From Streptomyces sp. SA15 (lineage in GTDB: Bacteria; Actinomycetota; Actinomycetes; Streptomycetales; Streptomycetaceae): a stretch of 64,000 nt of DNA. Within the stretch, counting starts at the first letter, position 1. Each line of letters begins with the position of its first letter. Position numbers and translations under genes: made by a program. Of the stretch, positions 24,083 to 31,887 are shown piece after piece. The notes beneath the pieces were generated by a model, which was given only the letters and a program-made list of their open reading frames with translations, was not told the origin of the DNA and made no database searches. The stretch lies in NCBI RefSeq assembly GCF_002291145.1, contig NZ_NTGE01000095.1, positions 62,001 through 126,000 of the forward strand, in the 5' to 3' direction.

Positions 24083-25234
24083 TCAGACCTCCAGGAGGGT
24101 GTCGAAGGCGGGCGGCAGCCGCTTCCAGGCGGCGCGCCCGGCGGCGTACTCGGCGTCGGTCAGCAGGCAGGACTCCAGGAGCCGTTCGAGTCCGTCGCGG
24201 TCGAGGCCGGGCGAGGTGAAGACGAGGTGCTGGCAGCAGTCGCCGTGCTCGGGGTCCCAGTCCAGCGCGGCGGCGGCGCGGCGCACCGGCGGGACCATCT
24301 CCCAGGCCGCGTCCGGAAGGGCGGCGAGCCACGGGCCCGCGCTCTCCACGCACAGCGCCCCGCCGGCCGCGTCCCAGTGCAGCAGCGTGTCCGGCTTGTC
24401 GGCGAGCCAGAACCGGCCCCGGCTGCGGGCGGCGGCGCAGGTGATGTCCTCCAGCGCCGCGTACAGCCGCTCGGGGTGGAAGGGGCGGCGACGGTGCCAG
24501 ACGAGGGTGGAGACGCCGTGGGAGTCGGCCTCGGCGGGCAGCAGGGCACACGCGGGGTGCTGGGCGGCGGCGGCCGCGTCGACGTCGAAGCCGGCGAGGG
24601 CCGCCTGGAGTAGTGCGGGGTGTGCGCCCACCAGGTCACCGTGGCCGATCAGGACCTGGCGGGCCGTCGGGTGCAGCTGGGCGAGCAGTTCGCGGTCCTC
24701 GTCGTCGGCCTCCGGGGAGTCGGTGACGGCCAGGACGGGCGCGTACTCCAGCTGCCGTGCGAAGGTGTCGGCGACCGTGCGCTGGTCGGTGGCCGCGGCG
24801 GCGAGGCCGCGCTCGGCCAGGTCGTCGCCGTTGCCGAGATACGGCAGGACCAGCGCCGGGTCCACGGCGGTGATCACGCCGGTGACGGTGAGCCCGCCGG
24901 ACGTGACCACCTCGGCCATGGCCTTGGGCTCGACGGAGTCCCACAGCTCGACGACCGCGAGCCGGATGCCGCCCGTGTCCCGGATCCGGATCAGTTCCGG
25001 CACCAGGTCCTCGCGCAGGGCACAGCAGGCGCAGTCGTTGACCAGGGGCGCCTCGCCGGCGTCGATGATGCCGGTGGCGTCGCGGATCGTCCGGACGACC
25101 GTGCCGGCGGCGGCCGTCGCCAGGTCGTGGTGGAGTACGACGCTGTCGGGCACGTCGGCGAGCAGCCGCTCCACGGCCGCCTTGCGGGCGTCGGCGTGCA
25201 GCCCGCCGACGATCACGACGGAGAGCTCGGGCAT
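24083..25234 (-). CDS. CobW/COG0523-type zinc-responsive GTPase-like protein with a degenerate P-loop
   Basis: A 383-residue CobW-family protein, a predicted metallochaperone of the zinc-starvation regulon. The metal motif is NDCACCALRED (CxCC, about 70-80). The C-terminal CobW_C domain (STLVWHRRRPFHPERLYAALEDI, about 235-330) is clear. The N-terminal nucleotide loop reads VVIVGGLHADARKAAVERLL, where a GxxGxGK(T/S) P-loop is expected; the Lys-Thr is absent, so normal GTP hydrolysis is doubtful. ATG at 25234 is 4 bp from the L31 stop. Confidence 0.9.
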   Translation of the reverse strand: MPELSVVIVGGLHADARKAAVERLLADVPDSVVLHHDLATAAAGTVVRTIRDATGIIDAGEAPLVNDCACCALREDLVPELIRIRDTGGIRLAVVELWDSVEPKAMAEVVTSGGLTVTGVITAVDPALVLPYLGNGDDLAERGLAAAATDQRTVADTFARQLEYAPVLAVTDSPEADDEDRELLAQLHPTARQVLIGHGDLVGAHPALLQAALAGFDVDAAAAAQHPACALLPAEADSHGVSTLVWHRRRPFHPERLYAALEDITCAAARSRGRFWLADKPDTLLHWDAAGGALCVESAGPWLAALPDAAWEMVPPVRRAAAALDWDPEHGDCCQHLVFTSPGLDRDGLERLLESCLLTDAEYAAGRAAWKRLPPAFDTLLEV

Positions 25235-25238
25235 GTGA

Positions 25239-25496
25239 CTAGCTCCGCTTTCCGTACCGGCGTTCGAAGCGCTCCACGCGTCCGGCGGTGTCCAGGACGC
25301 GGGCGGTGCCCGTGTAGAACGGGTGGCTGACGTCCGAGATCTCGACGTCCACGACGGGGTACGTGTTGCCGTCCTCCCACTCGATCGTCTTCTCGCTCGT
25401 CGCCGCGGACAGCGTGGAGCGGGTGAGGAAGGCGTAGTTCGCGGCACGGTCGCGGAAGACGACGGGACCGTACTCCGGGTGGATTCCCTTGCGCAT
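25239..25496 (-). CDS. rpmE2: 50S ribosomal protein L31 type B, zinc-independent
   Basis: An 85-residue type-B L31: MRKGIHPEYGPVVFRDRAANYAFLTRSTL and DVEISDVSHPFYTGTARVLDTAGRVERFERRYG. It lacks the CxxC motif of the zinc form. It sits second in the minus-strand operon, 5 bp after L33. Confidence 0.95.
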   Translation of the reverse strand: MRKGIHPEYGPVVFRDRAANYAFLTRSTLSAATSEKTIEWEDGNTYPVVDVEISDVSHPFYTGTARVLDTAGRVERFERRYGKRS

Positions 25497-25501
25497 GACG
25501 G

Positions 25502-25666
25502 TCAGCGCTCCTCTCGGAAGTCGACGTGGCGGCCGACGACCGGGTCGAACTTGCGCAGGGTGAGCCGGTCCGGGTCGTTGCGGCGGTTCTTGCGGGTCAC
25601 ATAGGTGTAGCCGGTCCCGGCGGTGGACCGGAGCTTGATGACCGGGCGGAGTTCGTTGCGTGCCAT
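25502..25666 (-). CDS. rpmG: 50S ribosomal protein L33, zinc-independent
   Basis: A 54-residue protein I translated directly from the minus strand: MARNELRPVIKLRSTAGTGY, then TYVTRKNRRNDPDRLTLRKF and DPVVGRHVDFREER. It lacks the four zinc cysteines. It is the first gene of the minus-strand operon, 14 bp from the likely Zur operator. Confidence 0.93.
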   Translation of the reverse strand: MARNELRPVIKLRSTAGTGYTYVTRKNRRNDPDRLTLRKFDPVVGRHVDFREER

Positions 25667-25679
25667 GCTGCTATCTTAC

Positions 25680-25700
25680 TGAAAATGAATTCCATTTACA
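25680..25700. promoter_or_regulatory. Zur-type operator between divergent ribosomal protein operons
   Basis: A 21-bp AT-rich near-palindrome begins TGAAAATGAATTCC and ends ATTTACA; its core AAATGNAATTNCATTT is symmetric. It sits in the 62-bp gap between rpmG (-) and rpmB (+). Zinc-free ribosomal proteins are controlled by Zur in Streptomyces, and the A/T-rich TGAAAATG arm fits the Zur box. One site could control both directions. Confidence 0.8.
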
Positions 25701-25728
25701 CACCCATGTCGAGAGAGGTGCATCACCC

Positions 25729-25965
25729 GTGTCCGCCCACTGCATGCTGACCGGAGCCCAGCCCGGCTTCGGCAACCGCATCTCGCACTCCCACCGGCGC
25801 ACCTCGCGCCGTTTCGACCCCAACATCCAGTCCAAGCGCTACTGGCTGCCGAGCGAGGGCCGGTACGTACGGCTGCGGCTGAGCACGAAGGGGATCAAGA
25901 CCGTCGACACGATCGGCATCGAGGCGGCCGTGGTCCGCATCCGTGCCCGGGGGGTGCGGGTCTGA
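25729..25965 (+). CDS. rpmB: 50S ribosomal protein L28, zinc-independent
   Basis: A 78-residue L28: SAHCMLTGAQPGFGNRISHSHRRTSRRFDPNIQSKRYWLPSE. Only one cysteine of the zinc site remains (SAHCMLTG, where CxxC is expected). The GTG start has GAGAGG about 10 nt upstream. Its TGA overlaps the ATG of the next gene by one base. Confidence 0.94.
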   Translation: MSAHCMLTGAQPGFGNRISHSHRRTSRRFDPNIQSKRYWLPSEGRYVRLRLSTKGIKTVDTIGIEAAVVRIRARGVRV

Positions 25966-26270
25966 TGGCGAAGAAGAGCAAGATCGCGAAGAATGAGAAG
26001 CGGCAGGAGATCGTCGCGCGGTACGCCGCGCGCCGGGCCGAGCTGAAGGAGATCATCCGGCGGCCGTCGTCGACGGACGCGGAACGGCTCGCCGCACAGC
26101 GGGAGTTGAGCAAGCAGCCGCGCGACGCCAGCGCGACGCGCGTACGCAACCGCGACCAGACCGACGGGCGGCCGCGCGGCTACTTCCGTGCCTTCGGGCT
26201 GTCCCGGGTGAGTCTGCGCGAGCAGGCGCACGCGGGGTATCTGCCGGGGGTGCGCAAGTCGTCCTGGTAG
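25965..26270 (+). CDS. rpsN: 30S ribosomal protein S14, zinc-independent
   Basis: A 101-residue long-form S14: MAKKSKIAKNEKRQEIVARYAARRAELK, then DQTDGRPRGYFRAFGLSRVSLREQAHAGYLPGVRKSSW. It has no zinc-finger cysteines. It is translationally coupled to L28 (TGATG). A short CCCGG/CCGGG hairpin follows the stop near 26284-26298. Confidence 0.95.
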   Translation: MAKKSKIAKNEKRQEIVARYAARRAELKEIIRRPSSTDAERLAAQRELSKQPRDASATRVRNRDQTDGRPRGYFRAFGLSRVSLREQAHAGYLPGVRKSSW

Positions 26271-26324
26271 CTTGCTGCGGTCCTCCCGGCCAACCGGGCC
26301 GACCGCTACAGCTTGGGAGCTTCC

Positions 26325-26855
26325 ATGACCTGGACGACTTCGGGTGCGCGTCGGCGGGTGCGGGTCGCTGCCGCGGCCGCGGGCCTCGCCGGCGCGCTCG
26401 TACTGACCGCGTGCAGCGGCGACGGCGGCTCCGAGGACGAGGCCTCCACCGGACCCAGCAGCCCTGATACGTCCGCTTCCGCGAGCGCGGAGACGGGCGG
26501 CGGGTCCGGGGGCTCCGGCGGTTCCACGGCCGCCGTCGACGGGCTGGAGGGCAACTGGCTCGCCACCACCGACGGCAAGGCCGTGGCGCTGGTGGTCACT
26601 GGCTCGCAGGCCGGGCTCTTCGCGACCGGCGGGACCGTGTGCAGCGGGACCGCGCGCGAGGAGTCCGGCATGGAGATGATCCGCCTCAAGTGCAAGGACG
26701 GCAGCAAGGACCGGGCCACCGGGATGGTCGACTCCGTCGACGAAACGACCCTCAAGGTGACCTGGGAGGACGGCCTCGGTGCGGAGACGTACACCAGGGC
26801 GGAGGGCGGCGGGCAGCTGCCGACCGGGCTGCCTATGGCCGGTTTGGGGTCGTAA
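26325..26855 (+). CDS. Secreted lipoprotein of unknown function
   Basis: A 176-residue protein. A twin-Arg-like start and hydrophobic segment run into lipobox LVLTACSG (Cys about 30). A Ser/Gly linker follows, then a small beta-rich domain of about 100 residues (GNWLATTDGKAVALVVTGSQAGLFATGGTVCSG, ending TLKVTWEDGLGAETYTR). ATG at 26325 has GGGAG 6 nt upstream. The domain resembles small Streptomyces lipoproteins without a known role. A 28-bp tandem array begins at its last codons. Confidence 0.75.
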   Translation: MTWTTSGARRRVRVAAAAAGLAGALVLTACSGDGGSEDEASTGPSSPDTSASASAETGGGSGGSGGSTAAVDGLEGNWLATTDGKAVALVVTGSQAGLFATGGTVCSGTAREESGMEMIRLKCKDGSKDRATGMVDSVDETTLKVTWEDGLGAETYTRAEGGGQLPTGLPMAGLGS

Positions 26856-27025
26856 GAGCATTAAGTGTGCGCTTAGGGTCGTAAGCCCCTATGTGTGTAC
26901 CTGGGGTCGCAAGGTCCAAAGTGTGCACCTAGGGTCGCAAGGCCCAAAGTGCACACCTAGGGTCGCAAGGCCCAAAGTGCACACCTAGGGTCGCGAGGCC
27001 CAAAGTGCACACCTAGGGTCGTACG
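26847..27025. repeat. 28-bp degenerate tandem repeat, about 6 copies, starting at the lipoprotein stop codon
   Basis: Units begin with GGGTCG(T/C)AAG and end with palindromic GTGCACACCTA. Copies 4-6 are nearly identical (26931-27015). Copies 1-2 nearest the gene have diverged, and the first contains the TAA stop of the lipoprotein gene. The half-turn GTGCAC and CCTAGG palindromes recur in each unit. A terminator hairpin closes the array. Confidence 0.9.
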
Positions 27026-27030
27026 CCCGG

Positions 27031-27052
27031 GGGGCGGCAACCGTGCCGCCCC
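27031..27052 (+). terminator. Terminator after the tandem repeat array
   Basis: GGGGCGGCA / TGCCGCCCC with a 4-nt loop; a C and T-rich end follows. It would stop transcription from the lipoprotein gene or the array. Confidence 0.75.
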
Positions 27053-27109
27053 TTCATGCGTGATGATCCTTGCAGTCGATCGCCGATGTCACGCCCCAGA
27101 GGACCTCAC

Positions 27110-27631
27110 ATGCGCGCCACTCCCCTCGCCGTCACCGCCCTCGCCGCGGCCCTTCTCCTCACCGCCTGCGACAGCGGCGGGAGCGACGACAGCAACGGCA
27201 CCGGCAAAGGCGGCGACGCCTGCGGGATCGACCAGCTGGGCGTCGAGGTCGGCCCGGCCAACGCCGCCCCGGCCGCCGGAGACACGGGAAACATCCCCGT
27301 CTCCGTCACCAACCAGAGCTCCCCGTGCGCTCTGGACGGCTTCCCGGGCATCGAGCTGAACGCCGGCGACAAGTCCGCGACCGTCCCCGCGGCGGACGGC
27401 GCCAAGCCCGAGAAGCTGACCCTCGCCAAGGGCGACAGCGTGACCTTCACCCTCACCTACGTACGGGGTGGGACGAGCGGCGCGGAGAGCCTCGCCGCCA
27501 AGACGCTGCGGATCAGCATGCCGGGGGCCGGTGACGACGAGAAGAGCTTTCCCTGGACGTACGGCCCGGTGGCGCTGAAGGGCGGCGAACCGGACGCGTC
27601 CGTGGGGCCGTTCACGCACGCGGGTGACTGA
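27110..27631 (+). CDS. DUF4232-type secreted lipoprotein
   Basis: A 173-residue protein with signal MRATPLAVTALAAALLLTAC, lipobox LLTAC (Cys20), a Gly/Ser/Asp linker and a DUF4232-like beta-sandwich: IPVSVTNQSSPCALDGFPGIELNAG followed by LTLAKGDSVTFTLTYVRGG. A Cys near residue 37 and one near 75 could form a disulfide. Start ATG 27110 has GAGGA 4 nt upstream. It is convergent with DUF2786 across 11 bp. Function unknown. Confidence 0.85.
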   Translation: MRATPLAVTALAAALLLTACDSGGSDDSNGTGKGGDACGIDQLGVEVGPANAAPAAGDTGNIPVSVTNQSSPCALDGFPGIELNAGDKSATVPAADGAKPEKLTLAKGDSVTFTLTYVRGGTSGAESLAAKTLRISMPGAGDDEKSFPWTYGPVALKGGEPDASVGPFTHAGD

Positions 27632-27642
27632 GCACCCGGCGG

Positions 27643-28836
27643 TCACTGCAGCGGTCGTCGGCCTCTGACCTGCGCGCGGTCGGCCGCCTGGGACCCCTCC
27701 GTCCAGCCCGCCGCGTCACCGACGCCACGCAACCGCGTCGTGGTCGTCTCCGGGAACATGCGGTCCAGGCGGTCGGTGACCGCGACCTCGCGGGAGGCGA
27801 GGACGGGCAGCAGGTCCTCGCTCACGGTGGCCTCGGCGGCGGCGCGCAGGCGGGTGCCGACGCGGTGGGCGTAGGCCGCGAGGAAGGACTGCCGGAAGGT
27901 CTTGGTCCGCTTGCGGCCGTCCGCCCGCTGGGCCGCCTCCGCCTTCGTCATCGCCGTCGTGGCCTGCACGAGGAGCGAGGTGTAGAGGAGTTCGACCACC
28001 TCCAGGTCGGGTTCGAAGCCGACGACGGTGGAGAAGCCGAACGGTTCGTTCCACACGGCCCGGCAGTGGTTGGCGGTGGCGACCGCGTCCAGCAGCACCG
28101 CCTTCGCCTGCTCGTACGGCGGCTCGACACCGATCCGGCAGGCGCCGGGCGCGTCGGCACCGCCGGAACCCTGCCCCTGCGCCCGGTCCGACAGCAGTGC
28201 CTCGTCGATGCTGTGCCGGGCCATCAGCTCCTGCGCCTTGGCGCTGAGCGCCTCGGCCTCGTCCGGGAAGCCGGTCGCCTCCGCCTTGGCGAGCAGGGCG
28301 CGGATGCGGGTGAGCATGCGGGACTCGGTCCGGGAGCCGGAGCCGCGTTCCTGTCCAGGCTCCTCCAGCGGCTCAAGGACGGGCAGCCGCAGCAGCAGGC
28401 GGTACAGCTCCAGCACGGCGGTGGCGTGCGAGAAGCGGTCGGTGCGGGGCGGGGTGCCGGTGAGGTCGTCCGGCTGGGCCATCTGGGCGAGGTGCGCGAG
28501 CTGTGCGGTCCAACGGGGGCCGCGCGGGCGGTCGTTCGGCGCCTGGGCGTGGATCAGCGCCGAGGCGAGGCGTACGTGTACGTCGTCCAGCTCGCGCCGC
28601 ACGATCCGCACGACGTCCGCGGGCTGCCAGCCGCGCCGCCATACCGCCGCCAGGAACTCCTCGCCCCGCCGGCCCAGTTCGGCGTCCGCCGCAGGGTCGG
28701 CCGCGAGGAGCGAGGCGCCGGTGTCGAGGGCGGTGTCCGTTTCGGCGTAGAGGGCGGCCTGGAAGGCGCGTTCGACGGTGCCGGGCGTACGGCCCGAATC
28801 ACCTGTCGTACCGCCTGAGTCATTCGTACTGCTCAC
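27643..28836 (-). CDS. DUF2786 / DUF7168 domain protein
   Basis: A 397-residue soluble protein. The DUF2786 helix pair (MLTRIRALLAKAEATGFPDEAEALSAKAQELMARHSID) lies near residues 174-211, and a DUF7168-like domain follows (YEQAKAVLLDAVATANHCRAVW and FLAAYAHRVGTRLRAAAE). No catalytic motif is seen. The gene is divergent from the Clp-N gene with 98 bp between starts, so the palindromes there might affect it too. Confidence 0.8.
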   Translation of the reverse strand: MSSTNDSGGTTGDSGRTPGTVERAFQAALYAETDTALDTGASLLAADPAADAELGRRGEEFLAAVWRRGWQPADVVRIVRRELDDVHVRLASALIHAQAPNDRPRGPRWTAQLAHLAQMAQPDDLTGTPPRTDRFSHATAVLELYRLLLRLPVLEPLEEPGQERGSGSRTESRMLTRIRALLAKAEATGFPDEAEALSAKAQELMARHSIDEALLSDRAQGQGSGGADAPGACRIGVEPPYEQAKAVLLDAVATANHCRAVWNEPFGFSTVVGFEPDLEVVELLYTSLLVQATTAMTKAEAAQRADGRKRTKTFRQSFLAAYAHRVGTRLRAAAEATVSEDLLPVLASREVAVTDRLDRMFPETTTTRLRGVGDAAGWTEGSQAADRAQVRGRRPLQ

Positions 28837-28887
28837 CCGGCGATGGTCTCACTCCCCGAAATTCGGTCTGATGTCCATCGTGCTGGC

Positions 28888-28932
28888 GTCAACCAATGGT
28901 TGACGAAGGGCGGCCGTCAACCTACGGTTGAC
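28888..28932 (+). promoter_or_regulatory. Promoter with tandem palindromic operators for the Clp-N/HTH gene
   Basis: GTCAACCAATGGTTGAC (28888-28904) and GTCAACCTACGGTTGAC (28916-28932) are two perfect 7-3-7 palindromes 28 bp apart. A consensus promoter overlaps them: -35 TTGACG (28900-28905), a 17-bp spacer and -10 TACGGT (28923-28928). The predicted transcript start falls at the ATG (28935), so the mRNA would be leaderless. The palindromes cover both promoter elements and imply repression. Confidence 0.82.
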
Positions 28933-28934
28933 AC

Positions 28935-29669
28935 ATGGCGAAGAATTCGAACATCACGTCATCCGTACGTCTCGACGACCTCATCACGGCCATCAAGAAG
29001 GTCCATGCCGAGCCCCTCGAACAGCTCCAGGACGCGGTGCTCGCCGGTCAGCACCTCGGCGAGGTGGCCGACCATCTGATCGGCCACTTCGTGGACCAGG
29101 CTCGGCGCTCGGGCGCCTCCTGGACGGACATCGGCCAGAGCATGGGCGTCACCCGGCAGGCCGCGCAAAAGCGGTTCGTGCCGAAGGAGGGCGCGGACCT
29201 GAGCGCGAACCAGGACTTCAGCCGCTACACCCCCCGCGCCCGCAACACGGTGATGGCCGCCCACAACGAGGCCGTCGCGGCCCGCAACCCAGAGGGCCGC
29301 CCCGAGCACCTGGTCCTCGGCCTGCTGGCCGAACCGGAGGGCCTGGCCGCCAAGGCGATCACCGCGCAGGGCGTCCTCCTGGACGCCGTACGCCAGGCCG
29401 CCACCGCCGCGCTGCCGCCCGCGGCCGAGGAGGTCCCGGAGCTCGTCCCCTACGGCTCCGACGCCAAGAAGGTCCTGGAGCTCACCTTCCGCGAGGCCCT
29501 GCGCCTCGGCCACAACTACGTCGGCACCGAGCACATCCTGCTCGCCCTGCTGGAGTTCGAGAACGGCCAGGGGGTCCTGTCGGGCCTCGGCATCACCAAG
29601 GAGGCGGTGGAGGAGAACGTCACCGCCGTACTCGACAAGATCACAGTGAAGTTCGGCGAACAGGACTGA
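28935..29669 (+). CDS. Clp N-terminal domain protein with HTH-like N-terminus
   Basis: A 244-residue protein with no AAA+ domain. Residues 45-83 (VADHLIGHFVDQARRSGASWTDIGQSMGVTRQAAQKRFVP) look like a helix-turn-helix. Two Clp_N repeats follow: YTPRARNTVMAAHNEAVAARN...PEHLVLGLLAEPEGLA (about 97-150) and KVLELTFREALRLGHNYVGTEHILLALLEFENG (about 181-213). It may link Clp substrate sensing to transcription; that is inference. The two palindromes fit self-repression. There is no room for a ribosome site. Confidence 0.85.
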   Translation: MAKNSNITSSVRLDDLITAIKKVHAEPLEQLQDAVLAGQHLGEVADHLIGHFVDQARRSGASWTDIGQSMGVTRQAAQKRFVPKEGADLSANQDFSRYTPRARNTVMAAHNEAVAARNPEGRPEHLVLGLLAEPEGLAAKAITAQGVLLDAVRQAATAALPPAAEEVPELVPYGSDAKKVLELTFREALRLGHNYVGTEHILLALLEFENGQGVLSGLGITKEAVEENVTAVLDKITVKFGEQD

Positions 29670-29724
29670 GCAGGTCCGAGCAGGTCGGGGGCCGTTGTCA
29701 GACCCTCCTGCCACACTCGCAGTC

Positions 29725-31425
29725 ATGACCGACCGGTGGGCTCTCGCTCCGGCCGAGGACGGCGGCGTGGAGATCGCCCCCCTCGGTCCGGGCGGGGTGC
29801 TCGCAGGGCCGGTGCTGCGGGTGGCGGACCCCGCCGAGGCCGTGCGCGGCCTGCCGGACGTCACGCGCTGGGTGTGGCGGTCGACGGCCGAGACGTATCC
29901 GCGCCTGCTCGCCACGGGGGTGCGAGTGGAGCGGTGTTACGACGTCGAGGACGCGGAGACGCTCCTCCTCGGCCACGAGGGGCGGTACGGCGAGCCACGC
30001 TCGGCGGCCGCCGCCCTCGCCCGGCTGCGCGGCGGCCCCGTACCGCCCGATCCGCCCCAGCGGTCCGCCGAACCCGGCTCGCAGTCACCCCTCTTCGAGC
30101 CGCAGGCCGCGCACGTACCACTGGCCGACCTGGTCGAGGTGTACGCCGAACAGCAGCGCCGCCATGACTCCACCGCGCACCCGGACCGTATGCGGCTGCT
30201 GACCGCCGCCGAGTCGGCGGGGATGCTGGTGGCCGCCGAGATGAACCGGGCCGGACTGCCCTGGAGCGCCGAGGTGCACCGCCGGGTGCTCCACGACCTG
30301 CTCGGCGAGCGGTACGCGGGCGGGGGCGAGCCCCGGCGCCTGGCAGAACTCGCCGACGAGGTGTCCGACGCCTTCGGCCGGCGCGTGCGCCCCGATCTGC
30401 CCGCCGATGTCATCAAGGCGTTCGCGCAGGCCGGGATCAAGGTCAAGTCGACCCGGCGCTGGGAGATCGAGTCGATCGACCATCCGGCCGTGAAGCCACT
30501 GGTCGAGTACAAGAAGCTGTACCGGATCTGGGTCGCCCACGGCTGGTCCTGGCTGCAGGACTGGGTGCGCGACGGCCGCTTCCGGCCCGAGTTCCTGGCG
30601 GGCGGGACGGTCACGGGCCGATGGGTCACCAATGGCGGCGGTGGCCTCCAGATCCCCAAGGTGATCCGGCGTGCGGTGGTCGCCGACCCCGGCTGGCGGC
30701 TGGTGGTCGCAGACGCCGACCAGATGGAGCCCCGCGTGCTGGCGGCGATCTCCCGCGACCCCGGTCTGATGGAGGTCGCCGGCCGCGAGAGCGACCTGTA
30801 CCAGTCGGTCTCCGACCGCGCCTTCTCCGGCGACCGCGCCCAGGCCAAGCTGGCCGTGCTCGGCGCGGTCTACGGCCAGACCTCCGGCGACGGCCTGAAG
30901 AACCTCGCCGCGCTCAGACGCCGCTTCCCCAAGGCCGTGGCGTACGTCGACGAGGCGGCCCGCGCGGGCGAGGAGGGGCGGCTCGTACGGACCTGGCTCG
31001 GCCGGACCTGCCCACCGGCGGCCGGGGCGACGGAGGACACGGCGGAGGAGGCGGGCATCCCGGCTGCCGAGGAGGACTCCGACGACCGGCAGCCGGCCCG
31101 GTCGGAGTGGACCCCCGGATACGCCTCCACCAACGCCCGCGCGCGGGGCCGCTTCGCCCGCAACTTCGTCGTCCAGGGCAGCGCCGCCGACTGGGCCCTG
31201 CTGCTGCTCGCCGCACTGCGGCGGACCTGTGCGGGCATGGCGGCCGAGCTGGTCTTCTTCCAGCACGACGAGGTGATCGTGCACTGCCCCGAGGAGGAGG
31301 CGGAGACGGTCGTGGCGGCGATCCGGGACGCGGCGGACCTAGCGGGGCGGCTGACGTTCGGTCAGACGCCGGTGCGGTTTCCGTTCACGACGGCGGTGGT
31401 GGAGTGTTATGCGGATGCGAAGTGA
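29725..31425 (+). CDS. PolA-like bifunctional 3'-5' exonuclease/DNA polymerase
   Basis: A 566-residue family-A polymerase. Motif A is VVADADQMEPRVLAA (near 333-347), motif B is AQAKLAVLGAVYGQTSGDGL and motif C is FFQHDEVIVHCPEE. The N-terminal domain resembles a decayed 3'-5' exonuclease: VPLADLVEVYAEQQRR and ESAGMLVAAEMNRAGLPW are kept but a full DEDD set is not obvious. No 5' nuclease domain is present. A Glu/Ala-rich insert near 430-462 is not conserved. It is a second, probably repair-type, polymerase and the last core gene before the island. Confidence 0.88.
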   Translation: MTDRWALAPAEDGGVEIAPLGPGGVLAGPVLRVADPAEAVRGLPDVTRWVWRSTAETYPRLLATGVRVERCYDVEDAETLLLGHEGRYGEPRSAAAALARLRGGPVPPDPPQRSAEPGSQSPLFEPQAAHVPLADLVEVYAEQQRRHDSTAHPDRMRLLTAAESAGMLVAAEMNRAGLPWSAEVHRRVLHDLLGERYAGGGEPRRLAELADEVSDAFGRRVRPDLPADVIKAFAQAGIKVKSTRRWEIESIDHPAVKPLVEYKKLYRIWVAHGWSWLQDWVRDGRFRPEFLAGGTVTGRWVTNGGGGLQIPKVIRRAVVADPGWRLVVADADQMEPRVLAAISRDPGLMEVAGRESDLYQSVSDRAFSGDRAQAKLAVLGAVYGQTSGDGLKNLAALRRRFPKAVAYVDEAARAGEEGRLVRTWLGRTCPPAAGATEDTAEEAGIPAAEEDSDDRQPARSEWTPGYASTNARARGRFARNFVVQGSAADWALLLLAALRRTCAGMAAELVFFQHDEVIVHCPEEEAETVVAAIRDAADLAGRLTFGQTPVRFPFTTAVVECYADAK

Positions 31426-31887
31426 TCGTGCGGGTGGTCAGCAGGCCTGTCCCCACTCGGGCTCGGTCACTTGGTCGCCCCCTGCGATCTCGGACTCCGA
31501 AGACCTCCACATGCTGTGCGGTCCCGACGTCCGCATCGTCAAGGTATGACTCTGCGAGGCCGCGTCTCGACGGAACGCGGGTATTCCTCGTCGACGGCGA
31601 ACGGGCCGGACGGTCGCAGGCCTGTTCCCCTGTCGCCCGGACCCGCCGACGCACCTGACCTCGCCGTCCTCCTCTGCCTCTGTTCCAGCGCCCGTCCCTG
31701 AGCCCGGCTCCGGCTACGAAGGCGAGCCCCCGGCAGCCTCGACGAACTACACGACCAGTGAGATCGCGGCAGCCACGGCAGCACGCTGATGAACCAGTCC
31801 GCCAAGCGCCTCGCCTCCTGGCCTTCGTCCCGGGGAACGTGCCCTGGCGCGACATCGCCTGGAGGCCATAGTCCTGGCGGCGCGCTG
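31426..31887. other. 462-bp gap between the polymerase and the Suv3-like helicase
   Basis: No convincing gene. Open frames here lack ribosome sites, have poor amino-acid composition and resemble no family. One short frame reads SEDLHMLCGPDVRIVKV before a stop and could be the worn end of a lost gene; I cannot assign it. The gap marks the left border of the accessory region. Confidence 0.4.
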
